Part shown: piece by piece, positions 9,101 through 16,344 of the stretch
Layout of the letters: every line of letters begins with the position of its first letter
How positions within the stretch are numbered: the stretch's first letter is position 1
Origin: M55B112 sp040880545
GTDB taxonomy: Bacteria > Bacteroidota > Bacteroidia > Bacteroidales > GCA-2748055
Direction: 5' to 3'
DNA: 35,871 nucleotides
Assembly (NCBI GenBank): GCA_040880545.1
Contig: JBBDIE010000059.1
Coordinates: 1 to 35,871, forward strand
Notes under the pieces: generated by a model
The model's database searches: none
The model's input: the letters and a program-made list of their open reading frames with translations, nothing else
Told to the model about the DNA's origin: nothing
Made by a program: the position numbers and the translations under genes

Positions 9101-9481
9101 CCCGATGGCTCCGGAACCGATAATGATGATCAGCTCTGATCCGGTATAAACATTATCCTTGCCGTAGAATTTTCGCACCAGGTGTGTGATGGTCCAGTAA
9201 AGAAAGAGAATGGTAAACGAACTTGCCAGTGCAGAAAGGGTGTTCATGGTAGCTGCCACCAGCAATTCGTTCCCCCCTGCAAAAAGGGTAAAAAACCGGC
9301 CCAGGATCATAAATACCGGCGCCCCGGGTGGGTGCCCCACTTCCATTTTATACGCGGTTGCTATAAATTCACCGGCATCCCAGAATGAACTGGTGGGCTC
9401 CATGGTCAACAGGTAGGTAACCGATGCGATGACAAATATCAACCATCCGGCAAGCAGGTTATAAAATCTGAAATTCTTCAT
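6104..9481 (-). CDS. DUF2723 family membrane protein (probable GT-C type glycosyltransferase)
   Basis: A 1125-residue protein. The N-terminal half has about a dozen membrane helices. The first periplasmic loop carries the DUF2723 signature EPTSSFWDAGEFIA followed by GHPPGAPVF (from about residue 26), an arrangement like the acidic first loop of GT-C glycosyltransferases. A second hydrophobic block lies near residues 520-630, with NQYPMQPRERDYAFAGSFY close by. The C-terminal ~450 residues are soluble and look helical, possibly TPR-like. Likely role: transfer of a lipid-linked sugar to an extracytoplasmic acceptor; this is inferred from the family. The frame extends eight codons upstream to a TTG at 9505, but that TTG lies inside a perfect -7 box, so I take the ATG at 9481. 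Confidence 0.9.
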   Translation of the reverse strand: MKNFRFYNLLAGWLIFVIASVTYLLTMEPTSSFWDAGEFIATAYKMEVGHPPGAPVFMILGRFFTLFAGGNELLVAATMNTLSALASSFTILFLYWTITHLVRKFYGKDNVYTGSELIIIIGSGAIGALAYTFSDTFWFSAVEAEVYALSSLATAFVFWAMLKWENIADEPYANRWLILIAFIMGLSIGVHLLNLLTIPALVFIFYFRKYTFSINGLLAAIAVSVMILGLVLVIIIPGIPYFASRFELLFVNRMGLPYFSGVVFYLCLLFGLTIFGIFYTRKKKLVFWNTVIVSLFVILVGYSSYAVIVIRSQANTPLDESNPETVFSLVSYLNREQYGDRPLFHGAYFNARPESVKQGKPTYYMGDDGYESVTRDRTYVYDNKFEGYFPRLWSSQDRHIPEYLYWGKISESKIYNVRTDANGQPVTGRMGELQYDRSAPKDKPSVKENIRFFFRYQVGHMYMRYFMWNFAGRQNDLQGHGELHKGNWLSGIKFIDEARLGPQDSLPESIGKSKAYNRYYMLPLIFGLIGMVFHFRRKPEDGWIVGLLFLLTGLAIVVYLNQYPMQPRERDYAFAGSFYAFAIWIGLGVAGIIEAIQKKTKAVVVPALVVGVSLVAVPGLMAMENWDDHDRSNRYTTRAFARNYLNSVDENAIIFTNGDNDTFPLWYIQEVEGFRTDVRVVNLSYLTADWYVEQMTYKFYDSDPLPLSMTKEQYRQGSRDFAYLVESSTSLIRQKYKTNEAAYREEVMKHFNSASILVENSALPVSYTNDYKAFSALSENMDPYRLYTYLRAFSTDEVAEKIKIDQEALKGIIDDLGNLIRIIDADYVGLKDAINFLGSEDPRFRDGRYFIPARKFVVPVDTANLSSSVRSAAVEPYLVDEVRFTLNEEVIYKNSIAQLDMLANSNWERPIYFSNTVSSETFLGLEESFVQEGLAYRVAPIYKPEGNAVGLVDTERMYRRMVEEFEWGGLDDPRVFMDENNVRMTIKYRFAFATLARALSDEGDRERAVEVLDYCMEHMPHERIPFNFSVVPVIQSYYAARAMDKALELTLKLEEVTEKELDYYTGVIRAKPAKAVKMRADFLQMIRDLDTLSSIAKGYGETDVARRLQEKVDVYVPVFEQYLRP

Positions 9482-9502
9482 GTTCTCATTTTTGAATATC
9501 GA

Positions 9503-9510
9503 CAAAGATA
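9503..9510 (-). promoter_or_regulatory. -7 box of the DUF2723-deacetylase operon
   Basis: On the minus strand these bases read TATCTTTG, a perfect match to TAnnTTTG, 21 bp before the ATG at 9481. The box decides the start: a TTG start at 9505 would lie within the promoter. Confidence 0.7.
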
Positions 9511-9560
9511 AAAGGATATATTGAATTTGGTGAAAGTTTTCGGCATTAGAGAAGGGCTGG

Positions 9561-10106
9561 TTATGGTGCTGTTACCCTTGCAGTTCCATCTCCATTCATC
9601 AGGAACCGCCAGGGTTTTGTATTCCATGGTTCACCCGCGTAATCAATGCCGATCCTTGGATGGGTGGTATAGGAGGGCTGGATACCGGCATCCATGATCC
9701 CGAGACGCTCCGATTTCACCAGCTCCTCTCCATTAAAGGATCCATCCAACTCCAGTTGGCGGGTCAACCTTCCGGGGCCCGATACTTCACGAAGACCCCT
9801 GATCAATACTGCCTGGGGGTCATCCTTCACCGATGTAACCACATTGAGCATCCAGTACATACCATATATAAGGTACATATAAAGTACTCCTCCCGGTTCA
9901 TACATAATGCCGGTTCTTGGTGTTTTTCCCCTGCTGGCATGACAGGCCCTGTCCTCCTGTCCCCTGTAGGCTTCGGTTTCTGTAATAAGGTACGCCCGGG
10001 TCTCCCCGCCGGGCCAGCTCCTGACCAGTTTTTTACCGATCAATGCAGGGGCCACTATGAGAACATCCTGCCTGAAAAAGTCGTTGGCCAACCACTTCTC
10101 CTTCAT
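9561..10106 (-). CDS. DNA-3-methyladenine glycosylase (AAG/MPG family)
   Basis: A 181-residue base-excision repair glycosylase that removes alkylated purines such as 3-methyladenine. The family core is clear: ITETEAYRGQEDRACHA, where E43 corresponds to the catalytic glutamate of human AAG, the GIMYEPGGVLYMYLIYGMYWMLNVV segment (its MYEPGG/YVYLIYGM core), VLIRGLRE, and the SGPGRLTRQL motif. The length is at the short end for bacterial members but both ends of the domain are present (start LANDFFRQDVL, end RIGIDYAGEPW). The ATG directly abuts the guaD stop (TAGATG), so the two genes are translationally coupled. A link through purine damage and purine waste is possible but only inferred. Confidence 0.93.
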   Translation of the reverse strand: MKEKWLANDFFRQDVLIVAPALIGKKLVRSWPGGETRAYLITETEAYRGQEDRACHASRGKTPRTGIMYEPGGVLYMYLIYGMYWMLNVVTSVKDDPQAVLIRGLREVSGPGRLTRQLELDGSFNGEELVKSERLGIMDAGIQPSYTTHPRIGIDYAGEPWNTKPWRFLMNGDGTARVTAP

Positions 10107-10571
10107 CTAATAGGGTAGTTTATCGGATTTATCGATCCATTTTTTAAAAAGGGTATCAGCAGCTTTCTCCTTTACCCTAACCATCTTCAGTTTTCGTGTG
10201 TCTATATCCCTGGAAAGTTCTGCATAAATCAGACTATCGTCAAATCCGGCTGACTCGGCATCGTTCCGGTCCGATGCAAAATAAACCTCAGGTATTCTGG
10301 CCCAGTAGATCGCTCCCAGGCACATGGGGCAAGGCTCACAGGAGGCATAGAGGATACAGTCGCTAAGGTCGAAATTATTCAGCTTTTCTCCCGCTTGCCT
10401 GATTGCCATGATCTCAGCATGTGCGGTGGGGTCATTGTTTCTGGTTACCTGGTTGGAAGCTTCGGCAATAATCTTCCCTCCCTTTACTATCACTGCACCG
10501 AAAGGTCCCCCTCCATGATCGATGTTTTTATCCGCCAGGCTGATGGCCCGCTTTATGAATTCTGCATGCAT
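10107..10571 (-). CDS. guaD: Guanine deaminase (cytidine-deaminase fold)
   Basis: A 154-residue deaminase closely resembling Bacillus subtilis GuaD, which converts guanine to xanthine. Zinc ligands are H51, C81 and C84 and the proton shuttle is E53, in the motifs TAHAEIMAIRQA and SCEPCPMCLGAIYWAR. GGPFGAVIVK near residue 21 and ESAGFDDSLIY after the second zinc motif also match GuaD; the C-terminal tail that closes the partner active site in GuaD is present (ending IDKSDKLPY). A tRNA adenosine deaminase is less likely because GFDD and the GuaD-type tail are present. First gene of a two-gene unit with the alkylpurine glycosylase. Confidence 0.93.
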   Translation of the reverse strand: MHAEFIKRAISLADKNIDHGGGPFGAVIVKGGKIIAEASNQVTRNNDPTAHAEIMAIRQAGEKLNNFDLSDCILYASCEPCPMCLGAIYWARIPEVYFASDRNDAESAGFDDSLIYAELSRDIDTRKLKMVRVKEKAADTLFKKWIDKSDKLPY

Positions 10572-10594
10572 ACTTTTTACTTTGGATCACCGGA

Positions 10595-10602
10595 CAAAGA
10601 TA
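10595..10602 (-). promoter_or_regulatory. -7 box of the guaD promoter
   Basis: Minus-strand TATCTTTG, a perfect TAnnTTTG match, 23 bp upstream of the guaD ATG. No good -33 element was seen. Confidence 0.65.
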
Positions 10603-10678
10603 AGATTTCACGGTTTGAGGAGGAGAAAAATAATGAATTGTTTTTTGCTGTATTGTCTGGGATCCCTGCACAATTTAT

Positions 10679-12280
10679 CTAATCATGTACCTGCATTTTC
10701 TTGTCTCCCGGCCCCCAGCTCCATTTGGGACCGAATACAAACAGGGCATAGAAGAGAGCAAACATGAGTGCACCGGGTGTATTTTCCAGTGTATCCTCAT
10801 CAAGCATCGACAGCGCCATGGTCAGCAGAAAGACGATTACCATATAGGATCCCCACCGCTCTCTCATGAATACTGGAATTATTATTGCAAGCAGACACAA
10901 TATCAATCCAGGGATTCCGAATGCAATAGCCAGCGTCAGGTACTGGTTATGTGCCCGTCGTCGTCGTTCGGGCCTCAATGGCGAATTATTTTCTTCGTAA
11001 TATGATTTGAATGCCTGTCTGACATCCCCTGTCCCCACACCGAATACCAGGTTCTCTGAAGCAATATCCAATCCGGCTTTCAGGTAAAAATAGCGTTGTA
11101 TCAGCGATTTGTCATTGGGACTGAATCCGAGCCGGTACCTGTCGAACTCCCATATTACTTCATAAATTCTGGGATAGAGCGCGAACCGGTTGAGATAAAT
11201 ATGGTTGGCTATTCCGCTTTCAATGGCCGCAACATCTATACTGTCGAGCTGTCTTACCCCTGCCGCATCCTTCCGGAGTCCTTTGGAGGTAAGGTAACGA
11301 ATGAGAGAAAAGCGAATGAAGTTGCCGTTTGAGGCCTTCCCTTTATATTCGTAATCACTGACCCGCTCCCACTCCCGTTCAAGTTCCACCGGACAAACAT
11401 GGATCCAGACATAATTGCCATTCTCTGTCTCTTTATTATCCGGGTAATGAATATACTTGTTTCCCTCCATGGTTAATGAATCAAGGTCCCCGGGATCAAC
11501 CTGCTCAAAGGAGTAAAACCGGTTTATTGCACTTCCGGTGTAAATGACTGCAAAAAGCGGTATAAAAACAATCACTACAGTGATCATAAACCGGCCCACA
11601 CGATCCGGTATGTTCCGCACAAGTAACAAAGCGAGAAACAGTGCGATGAGAACAAGGATAATAATCCCCGAGAGGGATCTCAGCATCACCAAAAATACCG
11701 GCAACCAGATCAACGCAAGCAGGTAAAATAATTGAAGTACCCTTGTTTCATTATTCTCCCGCTTAAATAGCATGTATGCTGCGAACAGTATGGAGAGAAC
11801 GATCATGAGTGAAAACCTGATATGGCCGATGAACAGGGAAGCATTCCTGAAATCGCTCATATTCACATGAATAATATTTGTAAGTGCCAACACACTTGCA
11901 AATGAACCTACCAGGTTCCCTGCTATAAAGGCTGTCAAAATAATTCGCACCTCACGCGAGGAGAGACCATCGGAGGTAACCACGATCAGGGGAATCAGCA
12001 GAATGGGCAGTTTAATCTTCAAATCGTGCAATCCATAATTGAAATCGGATGACCATGCCATGGCCAACAGATGTATCAACATAAACAGGGAAAAGACCTG
12101 GAATGCCCTATCGGATTTTATCCGTCTCCATTTATCACCGAATTTTCCCTCAATTATCCAGTTCAGTCCCAACATGAACTGCAAAACGGTTGTGGTGAAT
12201 ACAGAAAGCGGCAGGACCGCTGCCAGCAGAACAAGCAGGTAGAAATAGAGTGTTCTGTTAACTGATAATTTCCGGGTCAA
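10679..12280 (-). CDS. O-antigen ligase family membrane protein (Wzy_C)
   Basis: A protein of about 533 residues with some ten to twelve membrane helices: a set in the first 250 residues and a final set near the C-terminus. Between them lies a soluble insertion of about 190 residues. The Wzy_C signature region shows RSLSGIIILVLIALFLALLL and, after the large loop, FGVGTGDVRQAF and RRRRAHNQYLTLAIAFGIPG (HNQYL is the typical motif). Likely an extracytoplasmic ligase or polymerase for surface glycans. The frame opens at 12349, which would overlap the upstream gene by 73 bp. I prefer the TTG at 12280, which overlaps the upstream TGA stop (TTGA) like the common ATGA junction. The start is uncertain; the family call is good. 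Confidence 0.85.
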   Translation of the reverse strand: MTRKLSVNRTLYFYLLVLLAAVLPLSVFTTTVLQFMLGLNWIIEGKFGDKWRRIKSDRAFQVFSLFMLIHLLAMAWSSDFNYGLHDLKIKLPILLIPLIVVTSDGLSSREVRIILTAFIAGNLVGSFASVLALTNIIHVNMSDFRNASLFIGHIRFSLMIVLSILFAAYMLFKRENNETRVLQLFYLLALIWLPVFLVMLRSLSGIIILVLIALFLALLLVRNIPDRVGRFMITVVIVFIPLFAVIYTGSAINRFYSFEQVDPGDLDSLTMEGNKYIHYPDNKETENGNYVWIHVCPVELEREWERVSDYEYKGKASNGNFIRFSLIRYLTSKGLRKDAAGVRQLDSIDVAAIESGIANHIYLNRFALYPRIYEVIWEFDRYRLGFSPNDKSLIQRYFYLKAGLDIASENLVFGVGTGDVRQAFKSYYEENNSPLRPERRRRAHNQYLTLAIAFGIPGLILCLLAIIIPVFMRERWGSYMVIVFLLTMALSMLDEDTLENTPGALMFALFYALFVFGPKWSWGPGDKKMQVHD

Positions 12281-13251
12281 AATGTTACACTTATTAAAAT
12301 TTGTTGTGAATGATGTATCCCCTCCCCTGGCACAAAATGGAAACTCCATCCGATCTTCGATTCAACCGATGCGTTTCTGAAAGGATCCGTGAACAGATCC
12401 AGCCTTCCGTAATTGCCCGACCTGTAAAATGGGTCCCCATAACTAAAATCAATCGGTGTGCCAATATAATAAACTCCTTTTAACCCAAAAATAGTGTATC
12501 GGAGATCAATGTTTGAGATCATCCCTTCACCCCGTGTAAATCCGGCCGGACGAAACCTGTTATAAGAAGATATATAACCGGTTGAAATGGAAAGTTCATA
12601 AGGAACCTCTATGTTCGTTATTCTGTACCCTGCCAGCAGGGAAAAAATCCCGTTATCCTGCAATGGTATCGTGTCATTAGGATTACGGCTCCTTGCATTA
12701 TGATACATCAGGAACGCCGGTTCAACGAAAAATCCTTTAATGGTCAAGCTTGCCCGGAGGCCTGCAAGAAAAGTTTCCCTGGTATCTTCAGAAACCCTGC
12801 CTGTCCAGTCGATAAACCCGCTTACCTCACCCAACCCTTTGCTGTATGAGATAAATGCCCCTTCCACATTGGACCGGTAATAATTCAAAGTATCATTTAA
12901 AAAAGCAGGGGAAAAATCCAACCGGTTTCTCCTGGGAAACGAACCGAATACCATTTTTAGCCGGGGTTTATTGAACCGGTAATAGAGATTTACCTGGGGT
13001 ACCAGGGCCATGATGCTGCTTCCATGCTCATACAGATAATTGAAGCCGGCAGCAAAACTATGCACACTATCCACCATAAAGAGCATGGAGGCGTCCAGTC
13101 TTGCGCCAAATATGGTCTGCGGGAAACCATAGTCGGAAAAATATTCCCTGTTATCGAAGATTTGGTGGAATGAGATATCGTATCCGCTTTTCTGCGAATA
13201 CACCAGGCTTATAAAACAGAGCAATCCGATGGTTAATAGCGCTTTTCTCAC
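12277..13251 (-). CDS. Outer-membrane beta-barrel protein of unknown function
   Basis: A 324-residue protein with a signal peptide (RKALLTIGLLCFISLVYSQ, cleavage after about residue 20). The mature part consists of alternating hydrophobic/polar strands rich in Tyr and Phe and ends in SVTF; a C-terminal Phe is typical of outer-membrane barrels. No family recognised. The start codon is GTG (13251). It overlaps the O-antigen ligase-like gene at the junction TTGA and so is probably co-expressed with it. It may handle or export a surface glycan, but this rests on position alone. Confidence 0.8.
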   Translation of the reverse strand: MRKALLTIGLLCFISLVYSQKSGYDISFHQIFDNREYFSDYGFPQTIFGARLDASMLFMVDSVHSFAAGFNYLYEHGSSIMALVPQVNLYYRFNKPRLKMVFGSFPRRNRLDFSPAFLNDTLNYYRSNVEGAFISYSKGLGEVSGFIDWTGRVSEDTRETFLAGLRASLTIKGFFVEPAFLMYHNARSRNPNDTIPLQDNGIFSLLAGYRITNIEVPYELSISTGYISSYNRFRPAGFTRGEGMISNIDLRYTIFGLKGVYYIGTPIDFSYGDPFYRSGNYGRLDLFTDPFRNASVESKIGWSFHFVPGEGIHHSQQILISVTF

Positions 13252-13403
13252 TTTTCAGATATCAATTACAGGCAATAAAGGTATACAAAACCACAGGATG
13301 TTGAAAACCTCCTGGAATAGCAAGATTATATATGAACATTTCATGTTGTATCTTACAGAATATCTGACAATTAAGAAATTTAGAAATTAATTGTTGATAT
13401 GTT

Positions 13404-13433
13404 ATTGATTTAATAAAAAGATTTGTATTTTTG
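13404..13433 (+). promoter_or_regulatory. Promoter of the ribosomal-protein operon (rplM)
   Basis: TATTTTTG at 13426-13433 is a perfect -7 box, with ATTG at 13404-13407 as -33 element 18 bp upstream. The leader (about 13440-13483) contains a short hairpin TGATA-GTTTT-TATCA (13451-13465), which could take part in autoregulation; that is a guess. Confidence 0.6.
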
Positions 13434-13483
13434 CGAACCACAAAATAAGGTGATAGTTTTTATCAGAGAAAAAAATAAAAGAC

Positions 13484-13939
13484 GTGGATACATTAAGTTA
13501 CAAGACCGTTTCAGCGAACAAAAATACCGTACAGAAAGAGTGGGTATTGGTAGATGCAACAGACCAGATATTGGGTCGTCTTGCCGCAAGAGTGGCAATG
13601 ATCCTGAGAGGAAAGCACAAACCCAGTTTCACCCCACATGTTGATTGTGGAGACAATGTAATTATTATCAATGCTGAAAAGGTAAAACTAACCGGCAATA
13701 AGTTAACACAACGGCTATACGTGCGTCACTCAGGTTATCCGGGGGGACAAAAGACAGAAACAGTTGAGAACCTTCTCAAGAGGAGGCCCATAGCAGTGGT
13801 TGAAAGATCTATAAAGGGAATGCTGCCTAAGAACAGACTGGGAAGTGAGTTATTCAGAAATCTTCATGTATTTGAAGGGGACCAGCATCCGCATGAAGCA
13901 CAACAGCCAAAAACGATTGATTTAAATACCATTAAATAA
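13484..13939 (+). CDS. rplM: 50S ribosomal protein L13
   Basis: A 151-residue L13 of the large ribosomal subunit. Family motifs: VLVDATDQILGRLAARVA near residue 21, LRGKHKPSFTPHVDCGD (residues 41-57), VKLTGNKL, the YVRHSGYPGGQK loop near residue 77, and the C-terminal HPHEAQQP. The start is a GTG. It is well supported because MDTLSYKT is the usual N-terminus of L13 in Bacteroidia and no ATG is available nearby. It is followed after 6 bp by rpsI, the near-universal rplM-rpsI pair. Confidence 0.97.
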   Translation: MDTLSYKTVSANKNTVQKEWVLVDATDQILGRLAARVAMILRGKHKPSFTPHVDCGDNVIIINAEKVKLTGNKLTQRLYVRHSGYPGGQKTETVENLLKRRPIAVVERSIKGMLPKNRLGSELFRNLHVFEGDQHPHEAQQPKTIDLNTIK

Positions 13940-13945
13940 GAATAC

Positions 13946-14332
13946 ATGGAGGTCATTAACACCATAGGTAGAAGAAAAAGGGCAATTGCCAGGGTATATC
14001 TCAGCGAAGGCAAGGGCCAGATCACTGTCAATGACAAAGACTACAAAGAATATTTTCCGTCTGAGCAATTACATTATATCGTGGACCAGCCATTAAACCT
14101 GCTTGAATTAAAAAGCAAATACGACGTTAAGGTAAATCTTACCGGCGGTGGCATGAAGGGTCAGGCTGAAGCATTGCGACTGGGAATTGCCAGGGCGCTT
14201 GTAAAGATTGATGCGGAAAACAAGCCAAAACTTCGTGCAGAAGGGTTCATGACCAGGGATCCCCGTACTGTTGAAAGAAAGAAACCGGGACAACCAAAAG
14301 CAAGGAAGCAGTTCCAGTTCAGTAAACGTTAA
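13946..14332 (+). CDS. rpsI: 30S ribosomal protein S9
   Basis: A 128-residue S9. The N-terminal GRRKRAIARVYL, the central LTGGGMKGQAEALRLGIARAL, and the basic C-terminus KARKQFQFSKR, whose final KR contacts the P-site tRNA in known ribosomes, are all present. It is co-transcribed with rplM. Confidence 0.98.
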   Translation: MEVINTIGRRKRAIARVYLSEGKGQITVNDKDYKEYFPSEQLHYIVDQPLNLLELKSKYDVKVNLTGGGMKGQAEALRLGIARALVKIDAENKPKLRAEGFMTRDPRTVERKKPGQPKARKQFQFSKR

Positions 14333-14359
14333 TCCGAATTACATATTTATTAAACGCGA

Positions 14360-14396
14360 AACCTGCAGGACTTCCTTTGTGAACTACCTGTTGGTT
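14360..14396 (+). promoter_or_regulatory. Possible structured leader before rpsB
   Basis: In the 85-bp gap between rpsI and rpsB, AACC-TGC-AGG (14360-14369) can pair with CCT-GTT-GGTT (14387-14396) around a 3x3 internal loop. It has no T tract, so it is not a terminator. Several ribosomal operons are controlled by leaders bound by their own protein; this could be such a site, but only the pairing is seen. Confidence 0.3.
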
Positions 14397-14417
14397 GCCT
14401 AAGCAAAAATTAAAAAA

Positions 14418-15335
14418 ATGCCAAAGACAAGTTTTCAAGAACTATTGGATGCAGGTGTTCATTTTGGCCACCTGAAAAGAAAATGGAACCCCGCAATGGC
14501 TCCCTATATTTTTATGGAGAAAAACGGGATCCACATTATTGACCTGAACAAAACTGAAGCGAAGCTTGAAGAGGCTTCCAATGCGCTTAAACAAATCGCA
14601 AAGTCGGGAAGAAAGATCCTGTTTGTTGCCACAAAGAAACAGGCCAAAGACATTGTCTCTGAAAAAGTTAAAGCAATTAATATGCCCTATGTTACCGAAC
14701 GGTGGCCAGGGGGTATGCTTACAAATTTTCCGACCATCCGGAAGGCTGTTAAAAAGATGGGGACCATCGATAAGATGGCCACGGATGGTACCTATGAAAC
14801 ACTCTCCAAAAGGGAAAGACTTCAGATCGGCCGCCAGCGGGCCAAGCTTGAAAAAATGTTCGGTAGTATTGCCGATCTCACAAGGCTGCCGGCCGCAATG
14901 TTTATCGTGGATGTAACCAAGGAATATATCGCTGTACGCGAAGCCAAAAGGTTAAATATCCCTGTATTTGCCATGGTTGATACCAATTCCGATCCAAAAA
15001 ACATCGATTTTGCCATCCCTTCAAATGATGATGCATCCAAATCCATTTCCCTGATCCTGGAATATGTTTGTGCCTCCATTGAAGAGGGGCTGAGTGAACG
15101 AAAAATGGAGAAGGAGAAAGAAGCTACCTCTGCCAAAGAGAAAAAATCATCCGAACCGAAGGAGAAAAAAGACGAGGGTAGATCTGCTGTAAAAGGTACA
15201 CGACCAAGAAAAGAGGCCGCCAAGGTTGAAAAGAAGGAGGTAAAGCAGGAGCAAGCCAAGGAAGAAAAGAAGGAGGTGAAGCAGGAGCAAGCTGAGGTGA
15301 AAGAAGAAGTGAAGGAAGAAAAAAAAGAAGAGTAG
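14418..15335 (+). CDS. rpsB: 30S ribosomal protein S2 with a long Lys/Glu-rich C-terminal tail
   Basis: A 305-residue S2. The core is standard: LLDAGVHFGHLKRKWNP at the N-terminus, the RWPGGMLTNF motif at about 94-103, LTRLPAAMFIVDV and DTNSDPKNIDFAIPSNDDA. After about residue 230 a tail of roughly 70 residues follows that is nearly all Lys, Glu, Ala, Gln and Val. It holds the internal repeat KKEVKQEQA twice, then EVKEEVKEEKKEE. S2 proteins without a tail end near residues 230-250. The tail is likely disordered or a charged helix on the solvent side. It is followed by tsf after 41 bp, the usual order. Confidence 0.97.
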   Translation: MPKTSFQELLDAGVHFGHLKRKWNPAMAPYIFMEKNGIHIIDLNKTEAKLEEASNALKQIAKSGRKILFVATKKQAKDIVSEKVKAINMPYVTERWPGGMLTNFPTIRKAVKKMGTIDKMATDGTYETLSKRERLQIGRQRAKLEKMFGSIADLTRLPAAMFIVDVTKEYIAVREAKRLNIPVFAMVDTNSDPKNIDFAIPSNDDASKSISLILEYVCASIEEGLSERKMEKEKEATSAKEKKSSEPKEKKDEGRSAVKGTRPRKEAAKVEKKEVKQEQAKEEKKEVKQEQAEVKEEVKEEKKEE

Positions 15336-15376
15336 AGAAAACACAACAAATTCAAACGATATAAATTTCCATAACA

Positions 15377-16195
15377 ATGGCTGATATTAAAGCTGCAGAT
15401 GTAAGTAAACTGAGAAAAGCAACAGGTGCCGGTATGATGGACTGCAAGAAAGCGCTCCAGGAAGCTGAAGGCGATTTTGAAAAAGCAATTGAAGTAATCC
15501 GTAAAAAAGGCCAGGCCGTTGCAAATAAACGTGCGGACCGTGAAGCCAGTGAGGGTGCCGTTCTTGCCAGGGTAGAGGGCGGATTCGGGGCCATGATATC
15601 CCTGAATTGCGAAACTGATTTTGTTGCCAAGAATGAAAATTTTGTAGGATTTGCTCAATCAATACTTGATGCAGCAATGGCCGAAAAGCCAGCAGATCTG
15701 GATGCTCTGAAAGCAATCAAGATCGACGGCAAATCCATTGATGAACTGGTAACTGAACAGACAGGTGTCATCGGTGAAAAAATTGAACTCGCCTATTACG
15801 ATCATATTGAGGCCGCATCGGTCATCGCATACAACCACTTTGGAAACAACCTTGCAACCCTTGTGGGATTCAGCAAATCTGTTGAAGAGCAAGTGGCTAA
15901 AGATATTGCCATGCAGGTTGCTGCCATGTCCCCGGTTTCTGTAAGTGAAGATGATGTTCCTGCCGCTACCCTGGAAAGTGAAAAGCGGATAGGTCGTGAA
16001 AAGGCACTGGCAGAAGGTAAGCCGGAAGCCATTGTTGACAAGATCGCAGAGGGAATGGTGAAAAAATTCCTGAAGGAAAATACCCTGTTGAGCCAGGAAT
16101 TCACCAAAGATTCCAAACTTACCGTCGGTCAGTATCTGAAACAGGCCGATGCTGAAGCAAAGGTAACCGGCTTTTTACGGTTCGCGATCAAATAG
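15377..16195 (+). CDS. tsf: Elongation factor Ts
   Basis: A 272-residue nucleotide exchange factor for EF-Tu. The N-terminal UBA-like domain shows VSKLRKATGAGMMDCKKAL; the core motif CETDFVAKNENF is at about residues 76-87. The rest forms the two-subdomain core (from about 56), and the C-terminus has the short C-terminal module (TLLSQEFTKDSKLTVGQYL). The gene ends the rplM-rpsI-rpsB-tsf unit and is followed by a strong terminator. Confidence 0.97.
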   Translation: MADIKAADVSKLRKATGAGMMDCKKALQEAEGDFEKAIEVIRKKGQAVANKRADREASEGAVLARVEGGFGAMISLNCETDFVAKNENFVGFAQSILDAAMAEKPADLDALKAIKIDGKSIDELVTEQTGVIGEKIELAYYDHIEAASVIAYNHFGNNLATLVGFSKSVEEQVAKDIAMQVAAMSPVSVSEDDVPAATLESEKRIGREKALAEGKPEAIVDKIAEGMVKKFLKENTLLSQEFTKDSKLTVGQYLKQADAEAKVTGFLRFAIK

Positions 16196-16216
16196 ATATT
16201 TCATAAAAGCTTATCT

Positions 16217-16248
16217 AAAAGACCTTCTTACAGAGGGTCTTTTTTTTT
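16217..16248 (+). terminator. Rho-independent terminator after tsf
   Basis: Stem AGACCTTC (16220-16227) pairs with GAGGGTCT (16233-16240) with one G-U pair and loop TTACA; an AAA/TTT extension and eight T follow. Confidence 0.9.
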
Positions 16249-16344
16249 GTGCCAGCCCTCTACTTTATTGACAGACGCTACCTAACACACGCTCCGTTAC
16301 TCAAATCAACCATTTTTTACATATATTCGCACAAACTCAAAATC

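Noticed and set aside
14822..15658. Minus-strand open frame of 278 codons opposite rpsB and tsf
   Set aside because: Its composition (runs of F, S and C) is the reverse of the Lys/Glu tail of S2; not a gene.
16249..16344. Upstream extension of pyrH by 32 codons
   Set aside because: It begins right after the tsf terminator and gives residues foreign to UMP kinase; the ATG at 16345 fits the family.
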